DNA of 64,000 nucleotides, taken from Eumeta japonica. Its lineage: Eukaryota > Arthropoda > Insecta > Lepidoptera > Psychidae. The first letter of the stretch is position 1; each line of letters starts with the position of its first letter. Below are positions 21,886 to 33,184 of this stretch, piece after piece. The notes below the pieces were generated by a model that was not told the origin of the DNA, did no database searches, and saw only the letters and a list, made by a program, of their open reading frames with translations. Position numbers and translations under genes: made by a program. The stretch is from contig BGZK01001247.1 of NCBI GenBank assembly GCA_005406025.1, positions 1 through 64,000 on the forward strand. Direction: 5' to 3'.

Positions 21886-22940
21886 TTGCAATTTTGCGTA
21901 TAATATTATTTGAAAAGAAATCATTACCAAAATCGTCAATCGATTTTGAAAGACTATTTCATACGGAAGATATTCCTGAAATATTATTACAGCCGTCACA
22001 ATTTTGGATTTGGTCCGAGAAAATCACTAGGCACTTTTAATAACTTGTAAAGAAAATATAGAGCATCTTAAGAAGCGACTTTGAATATTTTCGTGGTTCA
22101 ATGTGTTATTTAAACCAATTATACTTCAATATTGGATTTTGTAAACGGTAACGTCGTCGTTTGCATACAAAAAAGCGACCATAATTATAAGATTGCCATC
22201 CCGAAAAACAGCAGCCTGTATTCGTCAAGCTATAATCGTCAGCCGCTAAACGTTGTTCATTATTTACGCTGAACACATTGTGCTGTTGTTCAATCAAGTT
22301 TTTAATCATCCTGTTGGTGAGACATACGCTCCCACAAACTTTTTGTTTCAGATAGAGGGCGTCCCTAGTCTGGCACGGTGTGGGTTGGGGGCCGCTAACG
22401 TGTCTTGTCACCAGTGAGATGACAAAATTCTGGATAGACGAATTAATGTGTTCTCAGAGGCACGTCTTTCAACATCTGCAATAAAATGCCTTTGAACCTT
22501 TAAATGACATCATGCCTGGTTTTGTTATACAAATAAATGGTAGACTTGTTAAAATTTATTACAGTTAAAGATGTGCATTAAAAATATTTTCTTTTTTTTA
22601 TATAATATGTGGTAATCGACAACTACTAATTGCTGTCCAATTAAAGGTGAAGAAAGATTCAATCTATTTCTTTAAAAAATATTGTGAATAAACATTTTTT
22701 AATGGTTTAATTACATGGGAATGGAAAGTGGGTCTAACTGATTCTGGAAACGGTTTTTAAAATCAGATTTTTTTTTTCATGTTGAAGAATTCTCATGGTC
22801 AACCGATAAGATGCAAGAATGCTTTTACGACAATAATTAATGTTAATTTAAAAATCGTCATGCCCTATTACGAAACCGTTTTTCTGTTTAGTAATAGCCC
22901 AAGTAGGTTGGACAAAATGTCTCTTGCACTACAAGGCTTC
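21886..22940. other. no gene seen
   Basis: AT-rich. The 101-codon minus ORF at 22106-22411 has no recognisable domain and its neighbours give no splice support. Confidence 0.4.
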
Positions 22941-22942
22941 GC

Positions 22943-23000
22943 CCGGCCGAAAATGAAACCGGTATGTTTTTGCGAACAGCCTTTTGCAATTTTCGGCCGG
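22943..23000. repeat. 12-bp GC-rich inverted repeat
   Basis: CCGGCCGAAAAT (22943-22954) and ATTTTCGGCCGG (22989-23000) are exact complements around a 34-nt loop. Confidence 0.8.
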
Positions 23001-23835
23001 CGAACATTTATTACGTAACCAGTCGATATGTGGAATTATAACGGACTCGATTGTAGGTATTGGATAGTAGTAGCGTGCCGTGCGATACTTTTTAGATCAC
23101 TATTCCGGTGTAGCAAATACTCATGATTATCCAAATTAATTACCAGTGTTTTCTGTTTGCATTCGCCCTTTAAAATTTAGTGACAATTTGTTCGACAAAA
23201 CGAGTGGAGCTGCCTTACGGCTGCTCGTGCATACGCACTTCATTCTAGGCCTCGGACACATCATTAGCACGAGGTCAAAAATAGGGATGGTGGGGTAAGC
23301 ATATTACGTTAAGTTTCAAATCAAATCGAACGAAATCAAAAAGCATTTGAAATGGGTGGTAACGTTAATACCAAAAGAATACAATAATGACGTATTTCAT
23401 GTTCAGTTCTATTACCCTACGAAATAAAGACATATTTGATTTGTTTAATCGTAAAAGTGTAACTTTTCGTTGGTCACTCGCGTGACACACGCTTCGGCTT
23501 CGATTAGCATAGCGATATAATGAACCTCGTCCAGTTTCGTGTACGCAGGCGTGTCATGCACACTTTCCTTTTGTGTTACTTAAAAACCAATATTTCGCGC
23601 TTTTCACGAATCGGGCACACGTGCGCATTTGAATTATTGACAATTCACAACGGATGCTGGCGTTCGACAGCTTTCGTGTTGGTAATTTAATTGACTAACG
23701 TTTCATAAACTATGACTGTGTATCTCGAGCCCTATTCGAACATTCTACGGATGAGGGACAACTGCGGAGAACTTTTCGCACCTAAAATAGGCTTGACCGT
23801 AATTCCTTTATCGAAGCTGAATTCCGTTATTTCTT
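23001..23835. other. no gene seen
   Basis: Mixed composition, no supported ORF. Confidence 0.45.
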
Positions 23836-23879
23836 AAATTTAATCGGCCAATCAGATATCTGATTGGCCGATTAAATTT
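23836..23879. repeat. perfect 44-bp palindrome
   Basis: The sequence is symmetric about GATATC (23855-23860), with all 22 base pairs complementary from AAATTTAATCGGCCAATCA on the left to its complement on the right. It has no loop, so it would extrude as a cruciform. Confidence 0.95.
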
Positions 23880-23889
23880 CTCCCGTAAA

Positions 23890-23929
23890 AAACTCCCGTC
23901 CTGCTATATATGTAGCAGGACGGGAGTTT
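23890..23929. repeat. second, near-perfect 40-bp palindrome
   Basis: AAACTCCCGTCCTGCT (23890-23905) pairs exactly with 23914-23929. The centre ATATATGT adds further pairs with one T-G mismatch. It lies 10 bp after the 44-bp palindrome, in the spacer TCTCCCGTAA, which itself repeats CTCCCGT. Confidence 0.95.
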
Positions 23930-25660
23930 CTCAAGAAGTGGGAATGACGAATTTCGTTCATTTCGACGATGGACGCCCACGTTAGTAGAGCTTTCCAGAT
24001 AAATAATAAATCGGTTTAGTAGTGCATCCGCACGACTTTAGGGCTTGATGTGTCGAGACGGACTTTTGTGCTAATTTCGCCACAGTAAATCGCGGCTCTT
24101 ATCCGTCAGCATCGCGATACGAAAAGCGTGGTTTCTCTATTTACTAACCCGTCCCTTAACCATGTCGTTGAAGTGTTTTAAAATATACTTTTGGTCGCGA
24201 TGAGACAAATTCAACAAAAGAAAAACACTATGTCTTATTTAGTGATCTCGTTTAAATTATTTTTTTACATGATAAGCACATATTTAACTTGAAATAGCGT
24301 GTTAGCTTTATTTTTTCACGCACGTCTAACGAAAGTACAAAATAAATTATAATAAAATGCGCTTCGGAATAAATTTTAAAGCTGAAATAAAAAATAGTTT
24401 ATACTGCATTTAATTTGGGTTTAAGACAAATGAAAAAATTAAGATCTAATTTTTATATGATATTGGTTGCGACAGAGACCCGGTGTACATACGAAAGCGA
24501 GAATGGAAACTGATCAAGATGAAGGCGGTGATTGCGATAGCGTTCGTTGTAGTCTCTGAACACGTCAACTAGACAAGTATCAGGCGTACGTTAAATCACA
24601 AACAACTTAATTACGGACCCCTAAAAACGGGCGTGCGTGGTCGGCGAGCTCCCTGGGCCCCGTTAGGCGAAGGCACGCGGTCGTTGCGCGCGCGCACTTG
24701 CCCGGCAAATACCTATCGCCTTGGACGTTTTCTCAATCGGTGGCTCGAATGACTAATACAAAATGGCAGTCGTTAAATTAGGTAGTTTAACTAGATAATT
24801 ATCATTCCGTCTTTTATTACTCTTACACATCGTTCTATAACAAAACAGAAAAGACATCAATAAAGTTATATAGATAAGTAAATAGAAAAATGAATAATTG
24901 CGTTATACAAACTCTAATTAATAGCAATTACTATTGTAAAATAATTCTTTCGTTAGTATGTATTGGTAAACTAAAAATTCATCTTATATAAGGACTTTGG
25001 TAAGGTATTAACATAATCAATGTAAAATCATTATTTATACATTCAATAAGTTGTTCGATCATTTTTCAGGTATAGATAATTTAAACTTTTTATTCCTTTA
25101 CAAATATGTCGAAGGCAGAGAAACTAATGGTCGTCTCATATTGTCTATTCAAAGGCGACGAATTTAAAGCGGGTCGAAAGCGAATCAAGTTAAGCGGTAA
25201 ACCATAAACAATGCTGCATAGACCGCTCCAAATTACATTTAATTTTTTTTCCGACATTCAAATGAAGGTTATTTAATTTTTTTCGACGAAATCACTATAA
25301 AAGTGTTTTATAATATCATGCACGTGCCGGCTTTGAATAAATTATTCACTATATCCGGATAGTGCACAGTAAAAACTTTGCGCTTATAGTAAAATGTGGA
25401 ATATAATGAAAAAGTCCTTTCGACAACAGGAAAATCGTCCACCAGCATCGGCATCAGCATCAGAGTCCGCGCGTGAGAATCCCAAGAACACCAACAGTGT
25501 TACCAGTATAGCTTCATTGAAAATTCATAAATACCTAAAATAATTACATAGTCGAATCCAGATAATAATATTTACAGTCATTTTCTGGGTTCGGGTAGTA
25601 TTATCATTTTAAAATAAGCAGGAAAAAGTTTTTTTGTAAAATAAAATGTAATTGTTCACA
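23930..25660. other. no gene seen; GC pocket
   Basis: AT-rich apart from a GC-rich pocket at 24625-24715 (GGGCGTGCGTGGTCGGCGAG). CATCGG/CATCAG triplet-type repeats occur at 25446-25461. Confidence 0.45.
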
Positions 25661-25664
25661 ACGA

Positions 25665-25714
25665 ATTTATGGATATGTAGAAGAATATGTTTATTCTTCT
25701 ACATATCCATAAAT
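25665..25714. repeat. 23-bp perfect hairpin
   Basis: Arms 25665-25687 and 25692-25714 (starting ATTTATGGATATGTAGAAGA) are exact complements with a TGTT loop. AGGAAAA near 25620 and TTTTCCT near 25722 extend the symmetry beyond a gap. Confidence 0.95.
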
Positions 25715-25790
25715 CGTAATATTTTCCTGTTGTTAAAAACCCTTATCCTCAGATCAGGCAAACCTTAGCGCGTATAACAAAACGTCAATT

Positions 25791-25850
25791 TCGGGGTTCC
25801 GTATGAAAAAGTGGAAGCTTTATCGAATCACTCGTCTGTCTGTCAGAGCC
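25791..25850 (-). mobile_element. GGAACCCC/GACAGACAGACG repeat fragment, inverted
   Basis: On the minus strand: GACAGACAGACGAGTGATTC, AAGCTTCCACTTTTTCATA, CGGAACCCC. This is the same order as 44886-44962. Confidence 0.5.
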
Positions 25851-25971
25851 AATTTGTTCCGAATCTAGTAGACCGGTCTATGACGAAAAGTAGGTAAGTA
25901 CACATATGAATTTTTGTGACCAAAACATGGACGTGTAACGGAAGTAAATGAATTTTAAATATTAATACCTT

Positions 25972-26225
25972 TAAGGGGACATCCATAAATTACGTCACAA
26001 GTGGAGAGGGGTCAATGAAATGTGACAATGCGCGACAAAGAGCAGGTCAAAAGCTTTGTGACGTCAAATCCGAAATAGAAAACAAAAAAAGGTTTATGTT
26101 TTTTTGTCCAATATTTAAAGTATTTTGAACAAAAAAAAATTGTAAGAACTGCTGTTTTCATTTACGTGTGACCACCTGTGACAAAGGGAGGACAAAAACC
26201 TTATAATTTATGGATGGACCCTAAG
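25972..26225. mobile_element. MITE with CATCCATAAATTA inverted ends
   Basis: The left end GGGGACATCCATAAATTACG and right end TAATTTATGGATGGACCCTA form inverted repeats of about 20 bp with a few mismatches. Inside lie GTGACGTC and GTGACAAAGGGAGGAC. Elements with GTCCATCCATAAATTACGTC ends are, from memory, widespread in insects. The 254-bp size, inverted ends and absence of an ORF fit a MITE. A target-site duplication (TTAA or TA) cannot be settled by eye. Confidence 0.65.
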
Positions 26226-26239
26226 GGTTAAATTAGAAA

Positions 26240-26608
26240 ACAAAAAAAAAAGTTTTGCGAAATATAACGTGTGACATCTAATGAAAGGTGGTGTGAGGAA
26301 CTCATATTTTTTTTAAAGCATTATAATAGATAGTTCCACAGACCATTATCTCTCTTTATCTCCAAAACTATTAAGTCTAAAACTTTGAAAAAAAGAACAG
26401 GAACTAATTCTTTACTTATAGAGTTTAGAAAAACCTATAAGAAGTTAAAATAACATGGTAAATCTCATGTGGTCATAATAAGTTACACATATTTGCAATT
26501 CTTTTAAACACGACCGACAAATTTAGGTCAGACTAAAAAAAAGTTACATTATATGTTCATAGTACGGAACCCACTTCACCCTCGTTCGACTCGCGCTTTT
26601 TTTTTCAA
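26240..26608 (+). mobile_element. 3' part of a CGGAACCC hairpin-ended repeat
   Basis: ATAATAGATAGTTCCACAGA and AGTCTAAAACTTTGAAAAAA, then AGTACGGAACCCACTTCACC, TCGTTCGACTCGCGC and a T9 run at 26598-26606. The terminal order is the same as in the 975-1711 element, with a different interior. Confidence 0.5.
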
Positions 26609-28595
26609 TTAAAGGAAGCAAAATTATTTTAAAAGTTTTAGCATCACCAACTTCTAACATATTGAACACCTTTGCGAACACATTTAATACGCGTTAACGA
26701 TTTCGACTCGTGCATAGAAATCAAACGTTCGATAGGTAATAAAAATATACAACGAACGCTTAACTTTTACATAAGAAAAGTGACGGGCGTTTAAAGCGAC
26801 AATGGGATTGAAATAGCTATTTTAATCCGGCGACCAACGGAATATCGCGTCATCGACTTTGTTACATAATTTCGTTCTTTCAATTTTTTTTTTCCAATAG
26901 GGAGCCATTTTGAAAAGTACGGTCGTTTAAAAAGATATGCACAGAGTCGAGAACTAGATATATTAAAAAAAAAAAGATGTGCGTGGAGTTCCTCCGCCCG
27001 GAAGAAATGAAATTTCGTAATGTGGAAATGAAAATAGGAAGGGGTAGAAATTGATTTTTAGTGAACTCATATTGTTTCTTTAAGACAAACTTTATTAACA
27101 TTGCTTACAACTCACAATTGGTCGCATCTTTTAATTATCATTTTCGAATAGAGAAATATCCAAATCTATAACATTTACAATGGGATTATGATAACTAAAG
27201 TAAGATACGAAATGTTTGAATAACCACGCGCATGTGTTTGGGATCTACCGACTCACTCTGTTTCTCTCTCCTACTTTCTACCTTTGTGTATCTTTCTTTC
27301 TCTCTCTCTCTCTCTCTTGCGTTGGAATATTGGACGCTACTCATTGCTAACGTTCACGCTGGCCTGTAACAGGTATACTACGCGCATGCGTTCGAGTGCC
27401 ACACATTCACTCTCGCTCTGTCTCTTTCTATTCCCCTCCCAGGAGCGTTGAACGTTTAACGCAACAGTGCTTTCATACCCCCTCCATGGTAGCGTTAAAT
27501 GTTTAACGCAACCTTATTGGAAGTCGCATTAGAAGTTACACTTAAAAATAAATTAATCGATTTATAAAATGTGATATTAACGTCGCTACAACAACAATCA
27601 TATAATACCTATATCATCATCACGACATGATGATTTCGTTCTCCACAAACCAAAGATTTCCTACATCATGAGTATCTGGTACAAAGAAAGTAGTCGTACG
27701 CGCGGCGCAGACCGCACGCCCTGCCCTCGTGATTGAAACAATGTAATTCACACATTTCATACAAAAGCGGGAATCGAATTTCATACCTTTCGCGTCCAAA
27801 ATGAACTTTAATCAGCTACTCTAATCTGCGATAAACGTAAAATAGAATAATCATATGTATATAAGTATCGATAAGCTTCGATGAGTATGCTAAGCCATCG
27901 GCGTGGGACACTGTTGCCGCAACGGTGACAAGGGTCGTTGGCGGCTCCCGACCTTACATCTACCGTACCACACCATCAATCTACTGTCTTTTATCTACTA
28001 TCCACCTACTTACTAGCTATCGTACAGGGCTTAAAATCCTAAACCCGCGATCTGATTGAAAATGATCGCAGAAGCGTAAATGATAGCACCTGACACAGCA
28101 GCGTTATAAAAATATAGAAATTGAACAATGTCATATATAAAATAGAAATAGGAAACATAGATTGTTCATCAAAGGCGTTATTTTCGTAGCAGCGATAAAC
28201 CGAACTCTTCCTGTGTCTAAAACGCTTACATAATACAGAATAATAAGTAAAAAAAAATCAGATACACACGTTCCTTTTGCCGTGAACCTATAGAGGACCG
28301 GCGCCTTGAACATTTGAGCGTATGTGTGTCAAACGCCAGGAGCTGGCAATCAGGACGCGCGCCAGGACGCTGAGTCACCGAAAGGCTTACCTGCAACAAG
28401 AAATTCGAGTGAGTCATTAGCGTCTGTTTGACGTTCTAGAGGAAAGTGAAATTAACCGATTCAGAAAACCGTGTTGGATTAAACATTTTTATTTGTAACA
28501 AAGTTACGTCACGTGGTCACTGTTTTCAAAATGTGTGATGAAGACGTGCTTGGATTAGAAAAAAAAAATTGTGAGTGTGTCAGCTCCGACGCACC
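26609..28595. other. no gene seen; pyrimidine-rich repeat zone
   Basis: AT-rich to about 27200. Then comes a T/C-rich stretch with (TC)9 at 27299-27316 and the paired palindromes at 27445-27509. Weak ORFs at 28131-28417 (minus) lack motifs. Confidence 0.45.
27445..27509. repeat. paired GCGTTNAAYGTTTAACGC palindromes
   Basis: GCGTTGAACGTTTAACGC (27445-27462) and GCGTTAAATGTTTAACGC (27492-27509), start-to-start 47 bp. The second is symmetric (GCGTTAAA-TG-TTTAACGC). Each is followed by AAC. They look like a repeat-derived pair or a symmetric binding site; the region between is C/T-rich. Confidence 0.6.
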
Positions 28596-28597
28596 AC

Positions 28598-29292
28598 TGG
28601 AGTTTACTCCTTTAAGATGATATCGTACATACAGATTAGTATAATGGTAAATGAAAGCATCTATTATATTATTCAAAGCATAATACCCAATCCATTTATT
28701 TATGTTAATAATAAAACAATTAATTCGTCATTTAAAAAAATATTGAAAATAATTATGTTATACAATAAAATTTTTAGTAAGATTGATTTTCTCTATCGTT
28801 GACGTTATCTTGCGTAATGTTTATCACAGGAACAATAGCGGTATCATTAAACACTGAAACAATTGGTTTATGGTAACTAAAATATGATACATTCATGTCG
28901 GAAGATAAATGTGTGATAAATCGTGAAAACATCGCATCAATAGTTGTACCATATCTAGTTGTCCCTAGTGTTCTGTCAGAAATTAAATGAAAGTTCAGGT
29001 CATCTTTCAGAAATTGTACTAAACGGAAACCATCTTCTTTATTAAAATCTCCACCAAGTATAAGTGGAAGTTCACGGTAACGTTTCTTCAATAGTTTTGA
29101 ACCCCCTTCTGTATACACTAACAATGATTCGTGGAGAAAATCTATTATATTTGTCACATTCTGATTGATTGAAATGTAAACAGTAACCATGACGATAGCG
29201 TAACGTCATTTATCTAACACTTGATTTTAGTCCCATAAAATTCCATACCCCGGGCCTAAATATGAAATCGATTCTTAAGGAGTAAACTCCAA
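28598..29292. repeat. inverted GGAGTTTACTCC motif flanking the endonuclease fragment
   Basis: TGGAGTTTACTCCTTTAAG (28598-28616) and CTTAAGGAGTAAACTCCA (29274-29291) are complementary with a 1-base gap and enclose the fragment. The core GGAGT..ACTCC is itself palindromic, which weakens the case for true element termini. Confidence 0.4.
28774..29205 (-). pseudogene. Helentron-type endonuclease (EEP-domain) fragment
   Basis: The minus-strand frame of 138 codons from the ATG at 29190 is also open 5 codons further upstream (RYAIV) to a stop. It shows an endonuclease/exonuclease/phosphatase fold segment: a VTVYIS strand at residues 2-7, LILGGDFN at 43-50 (the D-x-N metal/phosphate motif), TTRYGTTIDAMF at 77-88, and SYFSYHKPIVS at 102-112, where YHKP replaces the usual SDH motif. 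The order IDFLHE, LLVYTEGGS, GDFN, TTRYGTTIDA is, from memory, that of endonuclease domains fused to Rep/PIF1-helicase proteins of arthropod Helentrons (Helitron relatives). The first part of the domain and all Rep/helicase sequence are missing, and the frame stops soon after the domain, so this is a dead fragment. A non-LTR retrotransposon endonuclease is the alternative. Confidence 0.6.
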
Positions 29293-29294
29293 AA

Positions 29295-30330
29295 AACTAT
29301 TGTTTTGGATTGTCTACATATTGTTTGATGTACGATTTGTAGATAAGCTTGGTTATATTCATTTGCGCAAAATGTAATTCATCGTTTAAATTTACTCCGT
29401 TAGAAATGGGGTTAATTTTTTTTAACATTAAGGTGGTACCAAAAATTAAAATAAATATTTACTGCAAAATAAAAAATAAAATCAGAGTTTCATTTAAAAT
29501 TTTAGGAAAACATTAATTTACCAAAAATTAGATGTAAATAATGAATTTCGAGAGAAAGAAAAAGCCCTATGAAAAGTATAATGCTTTTTTGTCAAGTTAT
29601 GTTTTTCTACTAGTCAAGCCCTACTCCAAGCTGCGTTAAGAAACTTCGTTCCAAAAATTGGGATATCAGTGACCAACTTTAAAGGTAGTACGGCGGTGTG
29701 CCTAGAAAACCAACGTGTGAAATGAGAGTCTAGTCTAGACCTATTCTTCCTTAGCATACTCATGGTTTAAGATCTATAAATCCAACTGGCAGAACGTGCA
29801 CCGCAGTGATCTATACAAACTTTCACTTCGATCCAATTGGTTATTGTTAAGGACAATGCGTGCTTTCACACACGTCGACGCCCGCGCGGCCCGGCCCGCT
29901 CGTTTGTTACGTCATCACACGCGTCGCATACATCGCCGGCCGGTTGTCGTCGTGCGAAAACTGAAATACATTGCTACTTGCGTGGGCCGAGAAGAGCGAT
30001 GGTGTGTCAGAACTGAGAGTTGAATTCATATAGCGTCTACAATAGACATGGAACAACAATAGACGACAGATGTGCCGAAAGCACAAGAGAGACAAAGAGA
30101 TTTACATGCGTACGAAAAAAATAATTATATTGTAACCTGAAAAATATCTACCGTTAAAAAGAAATATCCTGGTTATTACCTAGGAAATTATTCAAATTAA
30201 TTCAAACATGTCCAAAACAGCACAATGCCCAACGAATTTTGAAATACTGTCAAGAAGCAATCAAATGGTTTTTCAGAACACTGTATAGAGGTTTATGAAA
30301 AAGACTAATTAAGGTTTTTTTAAGGATTTG
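29295..30330. other. no gene seen
   Basis: AT-rich with a GC pocket at 29875-29960 (CCCGCGCGGCCCGGCCCGCT). ORFs there overlap on both strands without motifs. Confidence 0.4.
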
Positions 30331-30333
30331 TAA

Positions 30334-30410
30334 AGGGTAAACGAGCATACGGGCCACCAAAGAGTAGTTGGTCATCTCCGCCCATGGAATCCATTTATGC
30401 GTTGCCAATC
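30334..30410 (-). mobile_element. inverted copy of the SINE-like element at 12590
   Basis: AGGGTAAACGAGCATACGGG, GGTCATCTCCGCCCATGG and GCGTTGCC follow in the order expected for the reverse complement of the 12590-12744 element. The poly(A) end and outer part are lost. Confidence 0.5.
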
Positions 30411-31230
30411 TTATATATGGGAATTCACACTTTTCTTATTATTTATAATATTTGACTTATTATTTCTCATTAAAATTAAACAACTTGTTTAACAAAGTAA
30501 TAAAAGTTGTTTACTAATTACGTAATTAAAATTAAACAACAAAATTAAGTAAACAACTGTTCGTTTATTGTTTCTTTTTACTATTTCCTACAAGAACCAG
30601 AAGAAAATATGAAGTCAGATAGGCATGTGAATGTCAATGGTTTATTTTTAAAATCCCGTAATGTAATAAACTCAAAATTAAAATAAATATGGTTGGTGAT
30701 AGGCAAAAACGGGTTTCTATTTTAAAATTAATTTTTCACTCATCGAGAAATATTCGATAATAAGGCTTAAAATAAGTTTTGAAAAAAAATTGTTATGTAA
30801 TATATTGAAAGAAGTGAAAAGATTGCTTGAGCAAAAAACAAAATTATCAATTGAAATGTATTTTTGAAAACTGTTGAAAATTATAGTTTTCTTCGTAGAT
30901 ATTTGAACATTGTAGCGAATAATTTTAAATAACGATTACATTAATTTAGTATGGAGTATAATGTGAATGGAATAATAAAAGTTACTAGAAAGTAAACAAA
31001 ATTTATTTCTACAATTACCTCATGAATAATAACTATTTATAGTTTATAAAAATGATTTATTAAATGCAGAAGATTATGTCGAAATTGGTAAACTAATTTT
31101 AAGACGTGATAATTAAAAACACTGTACGGATCGCTCATCACTCGAGACCGAATCCCACTTGGCTGAGTTTCATACACCCCCCTTTCGATTTCGTCGCGGA
31201 CTTGTCTTAAACCCGTTCTTAAACTGTGTT
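30411..31230. other. no gene seen
   Basis: Very AT-rich. AATTAAACAAC occurs twice (about 30473 and 30530) as a short local duplication. Confidence 0.45.
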
Positions 31231-31235
31231 TAAAC

Positions 31236-31277
31236 AAGTTTTATCTCGGCTTAAATCATTAAGCTGAGATAAAACTT
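31236..31277. repeat. 18-bp hairpin
   Basis: AAGTTTTATCTCGGCTTA (31236-31253) pairs with 31260-31277 with one G-T wobble and a 6-nt loop. Confidence 0.85.
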
Positions 31278-33110
31278 CGTTTAATTCCTGATGGAATAAT
31301 AAAACGAAGTGGTAATTATAATAGATCGTGAACTACGAGATCCAACCCAAGTCCTAGCTAGGGCTTCGGAATCCAAGCGATCTCTACATTTATAGTACAA
31401 TTTACATATTCTGCCTTATTGTCATAACTTAATATCGAAAGCCGCACACGTAAGTAGATTCGCACCAACTGGCTAGGCCAAAAAGCGGCTAACCGGAGAT
31501 CCGGTCCGGCGGCGCGCGCGCTCGACCGCTGCACTTGATCGGCCGAGTTTTTATAATGAGACGATGCAACGCGCCGGCGCAATACGTAACGCGTATTATA
31601 GGATTTTCGGTTCGCAGCCGTAACGGGAATGAAGAAATGCAAACGATATCTGCATTTGTTTCGTTGCTTATTAGAAAGGCACCCTTCTATGTAGTTGAAC
31701 AAGAGACTTGTCGTGACTAGACGATTTATGGTATTAAATGACAATTTAGAAATTAATATATAGTAGTATTAACTAAAAACGAATTAAATTTAGAAATATT
31801 CGCAATGGATATCATACACTGATTACAATTAGATTTGGGTTTATGATAATTTTTTCTATAACTGTCGATGTTTTTATCTCTGGATGAGTAATACTACTCG
31901 TACAATTTCACTACTAATCACTAACATTTACGATAAGACGAGTGTCGAAGCAAAACCGTTCATTTTGCGATAGTAAACTCTATATATTTATATGCAATTT
32001 ACGTTACTAAATAATTGTGAATTTCTGCTAAAATTAATGTAACACGTATTTATCCAGTTTCTTTGTTAAGTTTAGAAAAACACGAGCGTTTAATAAAAGT
32101 TAACCTAGTAAAATTTTACGCCTGTTTATAGACATGTCTGTAAGCCCCTGAGATAATAATGGCAACATTTTAAAAACGATACACAGATTAAGAAATGCCA
32201 TCGTATTTAGACTAAGATAATAGTAAAGTCTAAATGAAGATGGATTGCACTGGGCTGGATGAGTCTAACACGTATGCCGTAATAGATCGTGCACGGCGAA
32301 GTACTGAAATCGATTAAATATTTTGTTTGCATTAATAAAATGTCAAAATTAAATTATTTTGTAGTAGAGTGCATTTATTTATGCACGCGGTCCGGAATGC
32401 GGGGCGCCGAGGCCGTCGGGTGGCGCGGGCCGGCGCGCGCGCATGTCGGGCCGAGGATTGAAACACAGTAATTTACGCGTGGTCGTTTGATCTTTAAGGG
32501 CTTATGCGACGCGAATTTGAATTCAAAATGGTGTATGGACGTGAGACATTATAGATTTTTCTCATTTTTAACGTCTCTAAAATATAATCTCATCAATACT
32601 ACCCGGTACAGGTTTCTTAAATAGGTAAAACTTTTTTAACGGACAAACGAGCGTGTTTGCCGCAAGAGAGTGTACAAGTGATCACCGCCGATCATGGACA
32701 CTTGCAACCAGCGAGTCGCGAGTGCGTCCTAGTTCCTTATAGAGATGGCTTGTTTGTCTAGTAAGTGTATAAATATTTTTCAGCATGTTTTCTATTACGC
32801 CCGTACACACTCATTAACAAAGATCAACTTACACTTGATACGTGTTCATTACTTGTTTTAAAGTTGACATCGTAATCAGATCAAACTTGAGATTTATATA
32901 TATTCTTGTTTTTAGCACAAAACTAATGAAAAAAAAAGTCGAAATAAATATGTTTCTTAAATGGTGATCCCTTATTTTTTACATTTTTAAAATGTTTATT
33001 AGAACAGCCGTCAAAATAACACACGTGTGACAATTTCAACTGGCTGACTATTGAGACTCAAAATATACAAGCTGTAATTTTAGGATAGGCGGACGGACCG
33101 GACGATATAG
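31278..33110. other. no gene seen; two GC islands
   Basis: GC-rich islands lie at 31485-31550 (GGTCCGGCGGCGCGCGCGCT) and 32384-32460 (GGGGCGCCGAGGCCGTCGGG) in otherwise AT-rich DNA. Neither shows a TATA box or splice donor in a good frame. Confidence 0.4.
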
Positions 33111-33116
33111 GTTTAA

Positions 33117-33184
33117 TAATAAGGTACTTATACGATAAGTACCTTATTACTTATATGTACTTATACGATTAAGTAATAAGGTAC
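33117..33184. repeat. three-arm alternating inverted repeat
   Basis: TAATAAGGTACTTAT (33117-33131) pairs with ATAAGTACCTTATTA (33135-33149, loop ACG). The second arm extended (GTACCTTATTACTTA, 33139-33153) also pairs exactly with TAAGTAATAAGGTAC (33170-33184). The middle arm can thus form either of two mutually exclusive 15-bp hairpins. Confidence 0.85.

Noticed and set aside
22106..22411. 101-codon minus ORF
   Set aside because: No domain, no splice or promoter context, ends in AT-rich low-complexity residues.
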